64,000 nucleotides of DNA from Ophthalmolycus amberensis (taxonomy: Eukaryota; Chordata; Actinopteri; Perciformes; Zoarcidae): positions 1,546,001 to 1,610,000 of the forward strand of contig JAFEUB010001384.1 of assembly GCA_024529925.1 (NCBI GenBank). The letters are read 5' to 3'. The position numbers were made by a program, and so were the translations under genes. Positions 36,801-46,089 of this stretch are shown here, piece by piece (the stretch's first letter is position 1; each line of letters begins with the position of its first letter). The notes under the pieces are model-generated. The model did no database searches. It worked only from the letters and a program-made list of their open reading frames with translations, and had not been told where the DNA came from.

Positions 36801-38872
36801 GGATCATCTTTCTCTCTCACATGCACGTGTCCTTTGACTCTTTCTCTCTGTCTCTGCTCATCCCCATCACACACACACGTGTTTCCTCTGCCTACTCTTT
36901 CTTACAAAGTCTGCCCGGCGGCCTGTCAGTGACAGACAGAAGCACGCGGCATGAGGCGACCGGGGCAAAGGTCACACATGCAGAAGGGGAATCAGACCAA
37001 AAGGCCGCGTTCGGCAGCTGACCCGGTGGACGCGGTGACAGGTGTGCGTGCCCTGGTACTTGCCGTAGTCCATCCCGTTCTTGGTGGAGTCGTAGTCCTC
37101 AGCCAGACGGCGGCTCTTGGTCGAGTCTGATTCATCTGGAACGTACTGGTCCTCCTTCTCGGGGGGCACCTCAGTGGTCTCCTTTGATTTCTGGCCGTCA
37201 GCCAGCGACTTCAGTACGGTGAAGTCGTCGAGATCCTGCTCTGACTCGGGGACCTTGGAGGCCGTGGGACGCTTGCTCTCTGAAAGACAGCAGGGACGGA
37301 ATGATCAAACTGGAGACATACAAGTGGTGAAGATGAACTCCTCTCGCATGGATGTGAAGTGCTGCAACATGAACCCGGCGTTAATTGATTGGCAGTAAGG
37401 TGTCCTCTTACCCGCTGACTGTACTGCAGCCTTCACGCTGTCCGCCTCAGCAATCTGGGGAAATGACGAACGTTACACAAATGATTTCCACGCAGGATAT
37501 AAGCTCTGATTAGTAATGTTTGCTGGGCTAATACCTTGGTTGTTTGACAAGTGACCATAAAGCCCAGTTGGCCGGATATTGGATGATAAAATTAGCTGTG
37601 AGGCTTACCTGCTCTTGTAGTGGTCTTTCTTCTGTCAGCTGTCTATTGTACACAGTTTTATCTGCAACAACAAAAAAAACATGCAATAACTTTAAACTTT
37701 TAAGCAGACTCAGATTTCTTAGGTCACAAATGTGAATTGCGCATAGATTTCTTTGCTTTTTAACAGAACTCTAATAAGATAATGTACTTCTAAGGTGTTA
37801 CTTTAAAAAAAAAACTTTTTCTTCTTCTTGACATTTAAATACATTTGTATCTTTCAGACTTATGGGATCGTTTCTGAGCTCCCAACTCACCGTGCACCGC
37901 AGAGGCAGGGCTTAATCGGATTATCAAACAAAAAGATTAAACTGCAGCGAAAATAGACCACAAGCGGCCCTAACGTGCGAGAAGGCGTCGTTGAACGCAC
38001 CAGTCACCGCTGAGCTGCAGCTGAACTTTAGAGGCACTGCTCTCTGCTATGTTTAGTTAGTCTACGGGTTCATAGATGCACAAAACAAAGCGAAATGATC
38101 GTATTACAGCTTCTTAAATGACAATATTTCGTGGTTTTGTTACTCCTCTGTGACAGTTAACTGAATATATTTTTGAGTTGTGGACAAAACAAGACATTTG
38201 AGGACGTCATCGTGGCTTTGAGAAACACTGATTGACATTTTTCACCATTTTCTGGTAGACCCAACAACTATTTGCTTAATCGAGAAAACAATTGACACGT
38301 TAATAAACATGGTAATCATTAGTTGCAGCCCGATACTAAAGCTACACAAGTATAGGATAAATGCTAAATATATTGATCTATATATATATATATATATAGG
38401 CTAATAGCCCTTTGAATTACCTGTACTGTACAAGGTGTACACGGTGTAATAGACAAATATAGTTTCCCTGCAGATATTCCGATATAATTGATGTTTTTGT
38501 AATGATTAGATCAGTATACTAATAAGTTCAAGATAACCTTGTAGTCTTTTCTCTCTTTTAATTTCAGGCACCATGTGCTGAACAGTAGGATCTTATTGCA
38601 CTTTGTGGCGTTTTTCAAATCTTCTTTTGTAATCACTGACTTCCTCGAGAACAGTTTTAAATAGCATATCTACATTTCTAAACATATTAGCCTATTGCAA
38701 ACATGTTTTACAGTACAGGATTACTACAATGCATGTCTCTCGCACGGTTAGAGGCGATGGCCAACTCACCATCCGTTGAGGCTGTAGGTGTGGGGAAGGC
38801 AGATATCTGGCTCACTACATTCAGGGCTAGAAGCTGGAAAAGGACAAAAAGGCCGACGTATTTAGACGCCAT
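27528..38872 (-). CDS. scg3: Secretogranin III, complete, 12 coding exons, 494 aa
   Basis: Granin of neuroendocrine dense-core granules. The family binds chromogranin A and cholesterol-rich membrane and helps sort hormones. Exons 5' to 3': 38770-38872, 37609-37661, 37412-37454, 37052-37279, 35849-35991, 35443-35601, 35119-35353, 34752-34868, 31795-31878, 31028-31138, 29907-29996, 27528-27646. They total 1485 nt and all phases agree. A signal peptide of about 25 aa ends QISA|FP, as in human SCG3. Conserved blocks are [75 protein letters not shown] and the end IKRIYSSL. Dibasic sites such as SRRLAED are present. Oddities: the donor after exon 4 is GC, not GT; exon 7 encodes a long acidic run; exon 10 uses gtcagt. 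Human SCG3 has 468 aa; the extra length is mostly acidic sequence. Confidence 0.95.
28474..28519. repeat. (CA)n microsatellite in scg3 last intron
   Basis: About 23 CA units. A poly-G run of 13 lies nearby at about 28195-28207. Confidence 0.95.
31300..31490. repeat. Dispersed teleost repeat (GCTAAGCTAAGCTAAC family), degenerate
   Basis: The order of words tttcttacctt, ctgactgagccaggc, gctaagctaagctaac, catctaactctctgcc and aaactattcctttgaa matches an abundant interspersed repeat of percomorph fish known to me. Its class is not settled here. It lies in the scg3 intron 31139-31794. Confidence 0.6.
31879..34751 (-). other. scg3 intron, no gene seen
   Basis: Intron between exons 34752-34868 and 31795-31878. 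It holds a degenerate dispersed repeat near 33570-33720 and the GA microsatellite listed separately. No coding exon or structured RNA was recognised. Confidence 0.6.
33803..33876. repeat. (GA)n microsatellite
   Basis: About 35 GA units with two GC interruptions, in an scg3 intron. Confidence 0.95.
38105..38328 (-). mobile_element. Dispersed teleost repeat beginning gggctgcaactaatgatt
   Basis: On the minus strand it begins gggctgcaactaatgatta. It then contains aatggtgaaaaatgtcaatc, gttttgtccacaactcaaa and atattcagttaactgtcaca, and ends toward a ttaagaagct word. This order matches a very abundant short repeat in percomorph genomes (MITE- or SINE-like). It lies in scg3 intron 1, in the sense direction. 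Confidence 0.7.
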
Positions 38873-38884
38873 CCTTAAATAAGC

Positions 38885-39115
38885 TGCCTCGGAGTGTTCA
38901 AGAGGAAGATATATCCTGGCCGTCAAAGTGCTGAATGTGTGGACAGCTCCGCTCCGCTTCGCCCGATCGCTGGTGCTGAAACTGCCTCGGAGGCTGCGCC
39001 CTGGATGGAGTACCCAGTGTGTGTTGGCCCTGCTGCTCGTCAGCGGAAGGACGAGCGCCGTAAGCCAATCCAAATTGGCTGTGTCCACAGCTCGAACGTC
39101 ATTGGTTGAAACCCA
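38885..39115 (-). promoter_or_regulatory. Candidate scg3 promoter
   Basis: Directly upstream of the scg3 start on the minus strand are a GGATATATC TATA-like word (about 38908-38917), a GC-rich 5' region, two CCAAT motifs in opposite orientation (about 39062-39080), and CCAATGACGTT, a CCAAT box fused to a CRE half-site, at about 39093-39103. TTCAGCACC, the left half of a REST/RE1 site, lies at 38972-38980 (minus). Confidence 0.5.
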
Positions 39116-39189
39116 AATACAGGGCGCAACTAAGAGCCTAAGTCCCGCCTTCGCTTTCTGGGTGCTTGAGTAGGTTTGCAGGTGGATTC

Positions 39190-39266
39190 CTTGCTAGCTG
39201 TGAGCGTGCTAGCTGTGAGCGTGCTAGCTGTGAGCGTGCTAGCGTGCTAGCTGTGAGCGTGCTAGC
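39190..39266. repeat. 15-bp minisatellite containing GCTAGC
   Basis: The unit gtgctagctgtgagc is repeated about 4.5 times with one shortened copy. Each unit contains the palindrome GCTAGC or AGCT. Confidence 0.9.
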
Positions 39267-39943
39267 AGCAGGGTACTCCTCGTAGCCCAAACAGAGCACG
39301 CACACAGGCCCAGGGACTCTAGGTGGCGCTGCTCCGTCGGTAATAGTTTCCCTAACGTAATACCAGAAAGCCCACACCCTTTTTATTTTGTTACAAAACA
39401 TCTAATATAACACAGAAAACTAAACAATGTAAAAAAGAATAGACTTAATAACAATATAAAGTGTTTGATAAGAAAGAAGATAATAATTAGATGGGCCTAA
39501 TTTGGCTTAAAAAAAATAAAATGCAGGTACAATTATACAGTTCAAATAAATGTATTTATTGCTGTAGTTTTAAATGAACTTGACAGTTCAGTATGTTGGA
39601 TATTTAGATGCATTATTGAATAGGATTTTTTTTATGTGTGGGCAAGGATTCATCAAAGTTCTTTAACGATGAACGTTGCTTTATGTGTTTCGAGGGAACA
39701 ATATTCATGAAGAAGACATACTTGATTATTACTTTCCAACTCTGGACCTGCAAACATGACAATGAACGAAAAGGAAGAAGACAAGTACTGTTTATTTTTA
39801 ACATCAGTTAGCCATTATTAGACAGCAACTTTAACATTGTATAGAAGATTTGAAGCACTGTTCATTTTTGAAAACTGCATAGCTGGTTGGTCATGAAATA
39901 AACACAGGTTGTGACAGAATGGCAGGTCAATTTAATAACAGGA

Positions 39944-39994
39944 TTATGTGTAAAATGATTTGTTGTTGACGGGCTGCAGTTTGTTCTGGAGCTT
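39944..39994 (-). pseudogene. Relict 3' end of a second arylamine N-acetyltransferase gene
   Basis: On the minus strand this encodes KLQNKLQPVNNKSFYT and a stop. The intact NAT gene 1.6 kb upstream ends KLQNKLQPLNNKSYYTF and a stop. About 42 of 52 bases match, in the same orientation. The match fades into an A-rich run at about 40000 and I see no catalytic-domain sequence further upstream. It is best read as the remains of a tandem duplicate. Confidence 0.7.
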
Positions 39995-40000
39995 CGTAAA

Positions 40001-41334
40001 AAAAATTGAGAAAGAGAGAAAATGCAGCAAAAGTGTTAACCCTTAGCTTTAATATGGATTGATTGAGCAGTCAGAATGGTGTCGTCTGTGGATGCAGTGT
40101 GTGCATCAGAGACACAAAGGAATCTCATGTCTTTTATGAGTTGAGCTCTAGTCAGTAAAACCTGACAGTGTTTGTGTCAGTTAAAGATTTGGATGGGCCC
40201 CGTGTTAATCTGTGCTGTAAGTATTGCTCCACAGTTACATACCAATAAAATAATTGACTCAAAGTCTCACCTTACATTTCTCGACCTTGAAATGTAAATA
40301 CAAATAAACATAAAAAATTAAATAATCTTCCTGAGAACAGGAATCAAGCTCCTTCCCAATTGGCCATATTTTGTAGGCATCCATAGTCGTTACCAAACAC
40401 AACAGTGTGGAATGGTGAAATGCACAACTTTAAATTGTGTATCATACTCAGTCTTGTCTTCGGGTCAAATGTACGCAATCAGATATTTGTAAATGTGTAA
40501 TGTTTCTAGCTTCGGTTTGTCACTATAAAATATTAAATTAGTACAGAACATCCAATCTAAAGGGGCTTGAAGTTCTGAATACTACTTCTGAAGTCTGTTG
40601 TGTACTCTTTCAATGAGTTGTTAACCAGCAATGATTTACAGTATGCGTCTTAACTCTGACAAACTAAACATTTGTAATCTTTCTCAAGTCAGCAATTATA
40701 AATTATAGCCCACATTGTGAGGCAATTGGTATGTAGCCAAGCAGTTCTTCTTATCTGCCATCTGGGATTCTGTCAATCAACTGGGGTCAGAACATTTTAA
40801 CTTGTGTATGTGCATGAAATGCAAAGGGCCACTCCAGATGGCAAAAGAGAAATTGTTGGCGCCCAATGAACCGAGTAGGGGTTTGGCAGTGTGTGGCCAC
40901 GTCCAGAGATGAAAACTGCCGGTGAGCTGCTAAAAAGATAAGGGCTTAAAAGTAAGACACGTCCATCAGTTGTCAGCACAACGTCTACAAATGTAGTCAG
41001 ATGAACGACAGTTCAGGTCCTTCTCTACACAAGACGGTCTACGCTAAGAACTGCCTCCGACACCTGATAATACTCCTACAATAACAACCCCTGCTCCAGC
41101 CTTCTAACAAAACCACAAGCTGAGTCATGAGTCAGAAGACTTACTGTATGTACGTGCAAGCAATGCATATTTAATCATGGTGACGATATATGAGAGAGTA
41201 CGCCGAGTACAGATAACATCCAAGCACAATGGTCTACATTATCATACAACTTGAAGCTTAGCAGAGTACATTGTTATAAGAAAGTTTTAAAAATAGACAT
41301 TTTTGGCAAACAATGTATTATGTAGATTTGAAAA
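40001..41334. other. Intergenic, no gene seen
   Basis: AT-rich spacer between the NAT relict and the 3' end of the intact NAT gene. No coding frame, RNA gene or clear transposon was recognised. Confidence 0.6.
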
Positions 41335-41614
41335 TGGATTAAAATCATTTTTATTTGGTCATCATTACTTTCCTTAAGGATGACGCGTCTGCTCCTTGCA
41401 TTGACTTAGGATACCTAGCCTACACATATACCAGAAGAAGAAATCAAAAACATGTCTTCCACTTTCTCCAGGCCTAATGTAATTGCACAATTTTCAATGT
41501 ACGAAAGATTAAATTCAAAAGCACTGGTCATGTTTCAAATAGATGATTCTTCAACAAGCTAGTTGGTCGTGAGATCTTTCCGGGTGAATCTCAAAACAGC
41601 ACACGTGTAGGATT
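41335..41614 (-). other. NAT 3'UTR with polyadenylation signal
   Basis: The sequence after the NAT stop has a minus-strand AATAAA at 41350-41355, which suggests a 3'UTR of about 280 nt. Confidence 0.65.
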
Positions 41615-42489
41615 TCAGAATGTGTAGTACGACTTGTTGTTGAGAGGCTGCAGTTTGTTCTGCAACTTTATGTTGAACTTTTCACGAAGAATTTGCTCTA
41701 TCTCGTCATCCGTTACGTTTCTTATGTCTAAGACGTCAACTCCTTCGTCGGGTTTGTAGGTGGCCTCGCCGTAGGTCCAGCCAATCAGGGCTCTGAATCC
41801 TGTTGGCGTTTGCAAAGAGCAGATGGACTTATTGGTGAACAGGGAAGTCTCTGTCTGGAGTTTGTTGTTTATCTCAAGGAAATGTTCGGCCTCACGAGGC
41901 ACCAAGGAGAAGCAGTAGATCTGATTGGTTTCCTTCCTGTTCACCAGACTTGATTTGGCAAACTCTGGATTGAGAACCTCTGGCGTTCTACCCGTTTTCT
42001 CCAGCACCCAGATGTCCCCCTTGTCTAGGAGGCGAAAGACACCCGCTGCCTGAGGTTGGTCCTTTCCAGAGACGAGCTCCAGGGGCTCCCACACTTGGAA
42101 AGAGACCCCATAGCTTACATCGTTTATATAAGCCTTCCCATCGATGACAACCTTGTTGAGGAAATGAGAATCAAGGGGGCCAAAATCATTGAGGATACTG
42201 TTGAAAACTCTGGAGCCCAGCGTCGTAGTGTCGTAGCCCATTTGTCTCAGCACCCAGCCAAACAGGAAGTTGTTCTCAAGGCACCAACCTCCCCGGTTGT
42301 TCCTCACAATCTTGTTGAAAATGACCTCAAGGTCAATGACGTTCCTCCCACCAGAGTGCATGCTGAGGTTTTCGAATGGAATTGACATGACGTGCTTTTT
42401 GTGGATCAACTTCAGTGTTGCGAGATCCAGTTTATCAAAAGAGCCGTGGAAACCAATTCTTTCGAAGTATTCCTCCAAACTCATCTTGC
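41615..42489 (-). CDS. nat: Arylamine N-acetyltransferase, main coding exon
   Basis: Cytosolic enzyme that transfers acetyl from acetyl-CoA to arylamines and hydrazines through a cysteine thioester. The coding part is a single exon, as usual for vertebrate NATs. From the ATG at 42482-42484 (MSLEEYFERIG) the protein has 289 aa; human NATs have 290. The triad falls at the family positions: Cys68 in RGGWCLEN, His107 in LDSHFLN, Asp122 in INDVSYG. FENLSMHSGG and GWTYG are further family motifs. The exon opens at an acceptor (tttattttacag) at 42490-42493, five bases before this ATG. An upstream exon can supply an earlier in-frame ATG (separate entry). It is divergent from sdr42e1. Fish carry several NAT paralogues, so no numbered symbol is given. 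Confidence 0.95.
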
Positions 42490-43101
42490 CTGTAAAATAA
42501 AAAGACAATAGAAGATATCACTTTCTAAAAAGCCCTTATACCTAAATAAAGTCAGTAGTTGAAGCTTAAACCCGTTATAAACATATGATGCAGACGCATT
42601 TAGTGGTCCCATCCACCGGTTACAAAGTTGCACTACATTTTGCAATGTCATCTTTATTGTCTTAAAGCTTACAACAATGACAACTAGTCATTGCCTATTT
42701 GTCAAAATGTTCCCAATAGGCATATTTAAAAGGACGATCCATCCTTTAAGTTATCTTCGTGGTGAGAGCGGTGTTATTAAAAAGGCTTTTGACACCACAC
42801 ACCATGACATAACCTACTTCTTCGCCATATTCTTCAATACAAGGGAAATAGGTCTACCCTACCAACGAAAATAAAAACACAAAGTCATCTGAAAACGAAG
42901 GTGAAACACGAGCGACGATAGCTGTCAATCTATGTTTATTGTTCTTACGAATATTTGAGCAAGGAGGTGAACCGTTTAGAGGAAGTGACACCAAATGTAG
43001 CCTCTTCCAGAAATAAAGCCCACTTTAACCAGAACTAATTTACCCCAAACCGGAGTGATCCATGTTGAATCACCCTGGAGCAGACTTAAACACACTCTTA
43101 C

Positions 43102-43144
43102 CTAAACCTTCGGCGGAAGGTTGCTGTTGTTGCTGATCAGTCAT
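43102..43144 (-). CDS. nat: Upstream NAT exon with optional in-frame start
   Basis: A minus-strand ATG at 43142-43144 opens MTDQQQQQPSAEGL and reaches a good donor (GTTTAG|gtaag) at 43102 in phase 1. Joined to the acceptor at 42489 it reads on as GKMSLEEYF, in frame with the main NAT exon. This gives a 305-aa protein with a 16-aa Gln-rich extension. The exon could instead be mostly leader, with translation from the inner ATG. Confidence 0.6.
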
Positions 43145-43973
43145 TGCAGTTATTTGGAATCCTTTGGGAAATATCCACTTTTACACCAGAAGTTTTAGAA
43201 ATTTTAGAAGTTTTTGCTGGCAGACATCCGATTATGACTTTCAAAATAAAAGCGTAGTGGCGACCATTAGAACGCATGCAACTCATGCAATGAGTTTCAT
43301 ACGCATAAAAGCATACGCATATTCGACTATTCTAAAGCTTTATATGTTTTATCATAATTTTGATAACTGAGGGTTGAAAAATAAAATCAGTTTCCAATCA
43401 CTATATCGCTACCCTGCCCTACTCTCTGTGTTATTCTGCCCCTCTGTACGAACGCTTGACGACTTGTATGTCGATGGTTTTTACGTAAATTACGTAACAA
43501 AAAGCACGTACGGAAGTGCGCGTGAGCGCCGTGTCTTTCTCACCGGTGCTATAGTTAGTAGTTTTTGAACGAGTGATTCTCAGCGGACATTCCCTCGTTT
43601 TCTACCCGGTATAGTCTGAGGTTAGTACCGACAGCGAAACACCTTCGTGTCGTGAACTTAACTCACATAGAGAATTCAGGCTGTGGATTTATCTCACTCT
43701 CTGCATGGAATTCTGGAGTACTCACTATAGAAAGTAAGCGTGGTACGTTATGTTAGCTTATGAAAGGTACAATTGTACAAAAGTTACAAAGAAGGTCAGT
43801 AGGCTACAGACTACGGGTTAGGTAATGTCAATGTAGTGGCTTCTTTTTCCCTTTATGTGTGTGTCTATTACTGGGAGTACAGTGTAGTTTTGACACGAGG
43901 ATGCCGTTGTGTGCACTTCTGTATTCTACCTAATTCTCTCTTTTATACAAACTCACAGATTCGTCCACCTGCA
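43145..43973. promoter_or_regulatory. Shared region between divergent NAT and sdr42e1
   Basis: This 830-bp interval separates the two outward-reading genes. The sdr42e1 start exon opens after an acceptor (actcacag) at 43958, so that gene has at least one non-coding exon in this interval. Candidate donors are gttagt near 43620 and gtaagc near 43732. A CpG-richer block at about 43490-43570 may hold the promoter. No TATA box was convincing. Confidence 0.45.
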
Positions 43974-45435
43974 ATGGAAAACGCACGCGCAGACACGTTT
44001 TTGATCACTGGAGGATGTGGCTATTTTGGTTATCGGTAAGAACAATGTCATTGTTGTTTATTATTCAAGTTAACGAAGTGACGGTGCACATTCACAGTCA
44101 GCTAACCCTCAGCAAGGCTTTCAGAGTTGCCCTGTGCTGTAACGCTGCTTTGCCGCCACAAGGTGGCGGTATCGCACCAGTTATCTCAGTTACACTGGAC
44201 CTATGACTCCCACAGACCCCTGGCAGATGTAACATTAGAAATACATTTATTGTGGTATTTTGTATTCATTGTATTCAGTAAAAGTGAGTTTCATGCGGCG
44301 ATGAATTCATATTCAATAACTTGTTTTCCCCTGCAGCCTGGCATGCTCCCTGCACGGACAGGGAGCCAAGATCATTCTGTTTGACACAGTTCCTCCAAAG
44401 CAAGAAGTGCCAGAGGACTTTATGTTTGTTCAAGGAGATATACGTGAGTATGCGCAAGTTGAGGAGGCCGTCGCTGGCGCGGACTGCGTGTTCCACATCG
44501 CCTCCTATGGCATGTCCGGCAGAGAGCAGCTGAACCGCCATCTGATCGAGGCGGTGAACGTTCAAGGCACAGAGAACGTCCTGAGGGCTTGCGTCGAGCA
44601 CGGAGTGCCCAGGCTGGTTTACACCAGCACCTTCAACGTGGTGTTCGGAGGCCAAGTGATAGAGAACGGGGACGAGAGCCTCCCTTATCTACCTCTCCAT
44701 CTGCACCCCGACCACTACTCCAGAACCAAGTCGCTGGCGGAGATGGCAGTGCTGAAAGCCGACGGCACGGCACTGAAGGACGGCTCCGGGGTGCTGAGAT
44801 GCTGCGCGCTGCGTCCGGCAGGAATCTACGGGCCTGGCGAGCAGAGGCACCTGCCCAGGATAGTTGGCTACATAGAGAAGGGGATCTTCAGGTTTGTTTA
44901 CGGTGACCCCGGCAGCCTGGTGGAGTTCGTCCATGTGGACAACCTGGTGTCAGCGCACAAGCTTGCCGCTGAGGCGCTGGCCTCAGAGAAGCAGCACCGC
45001 TCTGCTGGCCAGGCCTACTTCATCTCAGACGGAAGGCCTGTCAACAATTTTGAATTCTTCAGGCCTCTGGTAGAGGGCTTGGGCTATCCTTTCCCCAAAC
45101 TGTGCCTTCCTGTCTCTCTCATCTACTTTGTTGCCTTTCTCACAGAAATGATCCACCACCTCATCGGGCCCTTCTATAACTTCCAGCCGCTGTTGACACG
45201 CACAGAGGTGTATAAGACCGGCGTGACGCACTACTTCAGCATGGCAAAAGCTAAGGCGGAGCTCGGTTATGAGCCCCAGGAGTACAACCTGGATGAGGTC
45301 GTACAATGGTTCAGAAGCAGAGGCCATGGGAGAAAATCTCACAGCTCCCCCCTCGGTCGATTGCTACGAGACATCCTGTTTGTTTCCGCCTTTGTTGCCG
45401 TGGTTCTCTCTTTTCTTCCATTTGTTGGCAGTTGA
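43974..45435 (+). CDS. sdr42e1: Short-chain dehydrogenase/reductase family 42E member 1, 386 aa
   Basis: Extended SDR of the 3-beta-HSD-like group, with a predicted oxidoreductase role on steroid- or sterol-type substrates and an undefined natural substrate. Coding exons 43974-44035 and 44337-45435 (1161 nt). The Rossmann motif is LITGGCGYFGYR near the N-terminus. FHIASYGMSGREQL and YTSTFNVVFGGQVI are family blocks. The catalytic Tyr-x-x-x-Lys is in HYSRTKS. CALRPAGIYGPGEQRHLPRI and GDPGSLVEFVHVDNLV follow. FLTEMIHHLIG and the C-terminal DILFVSAFVAVVLSFLPFVG are hydrophobic; the last is a likely membrane anchor. Human SDR42E1 has 393 aa with the same layout. The gene diverges from NAT, and its 3'UTR contains a SINE. 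Confidence 0.95.
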
Positions 45436-46085
45436 GGAGCAGCTGAAGCAAAAACATGATTCTGTTATTTTCCAAAATGCCATACGTCCCTTATCGTGAC
45501 AAAGTTAGGATTTTATTGTCATATACACACATATGAAATTTGACTTCTGCATTTAACCCATTCATAGCTTATTGGGAGCAGTGGGCTGCTGAGAAGCGCC
45601 CGGGGAGCAGTTAGGGGTTCACTGTCTTGGCACAGGACATGCAGCAGCCAAGGATCGAACCGCTGACCTTGCGGTTACCGGACGACCCCCTCTACTCAGT
45701 GAGCCACAGCCAATATATATGCATATGGACACATTTTATTATAAAATCAGTCAGTACTGGCAGGTGCTTCAGACATAAAAAACACATTTTTATACTGTAA
45801 CACCCGCAACATGTGAAAATAGTCATATAAGCTCTGTACCTTAACGTCTTAATTTTACATTTGTTAATTTTATAATGACTGTTGTCATTGTTGGACACTT
45901 TATGTCAAATGCTACCTCTTTTTTTCCACAACAGTTAGCTTTTGAAAGAACAGCTCTGGGGACAAGGATCTGTAATAACCTATCACATGTTTTTAGTGCT
46001 GTTTTTGTGGAGTTGTAATGTAATCAAATGCTGAGGAATGTTCTGAAAACTGCAGTGAATAAACTCTTCCAAGGCAAATGTGGTT
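45436..46085 (+). other. sdr42e1 3'UTR
   Basis: Non-coding sequence after the TGA stop, with AATAAA at 46058-46063. A second AATAAA near 46414 could serve a longer form. It contains an antisense SINE. Confidence 0.65.
45500..45712 (-). mobile_element. tRNA-derived SINE
   Basis: On the minus strand it begins with a tRNA-like head: TGGCTCACTGAGTAGAG resembles box A, and GGTTCGATCC (about 45652-45661) is box B. The body includes ctaactgctccccgggcgct and a tail with gacaataaaa. This is a known fish SINE pattern. It is inserted in the sdr42e1 3'UTR in antisense. Confidence 0.8.
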
Positions 46086-46089
46086 TGTA

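Noticed and set aside
37040..37060. Use of GT at 37059-37058 or 37045-37044 as the scg3 exon 4 donor
   Set aside because: The first breaks the frame with exon 5. The second keeps the frame but has a poor donor context and would add residues absent from the family.
43490..43560. Xenobiotic (AhR) response element near NAT
   Set aside because: GCGTG cores occur, but the bases before them do not fit the TNGCGTG consensus, so they are not reported as sites.
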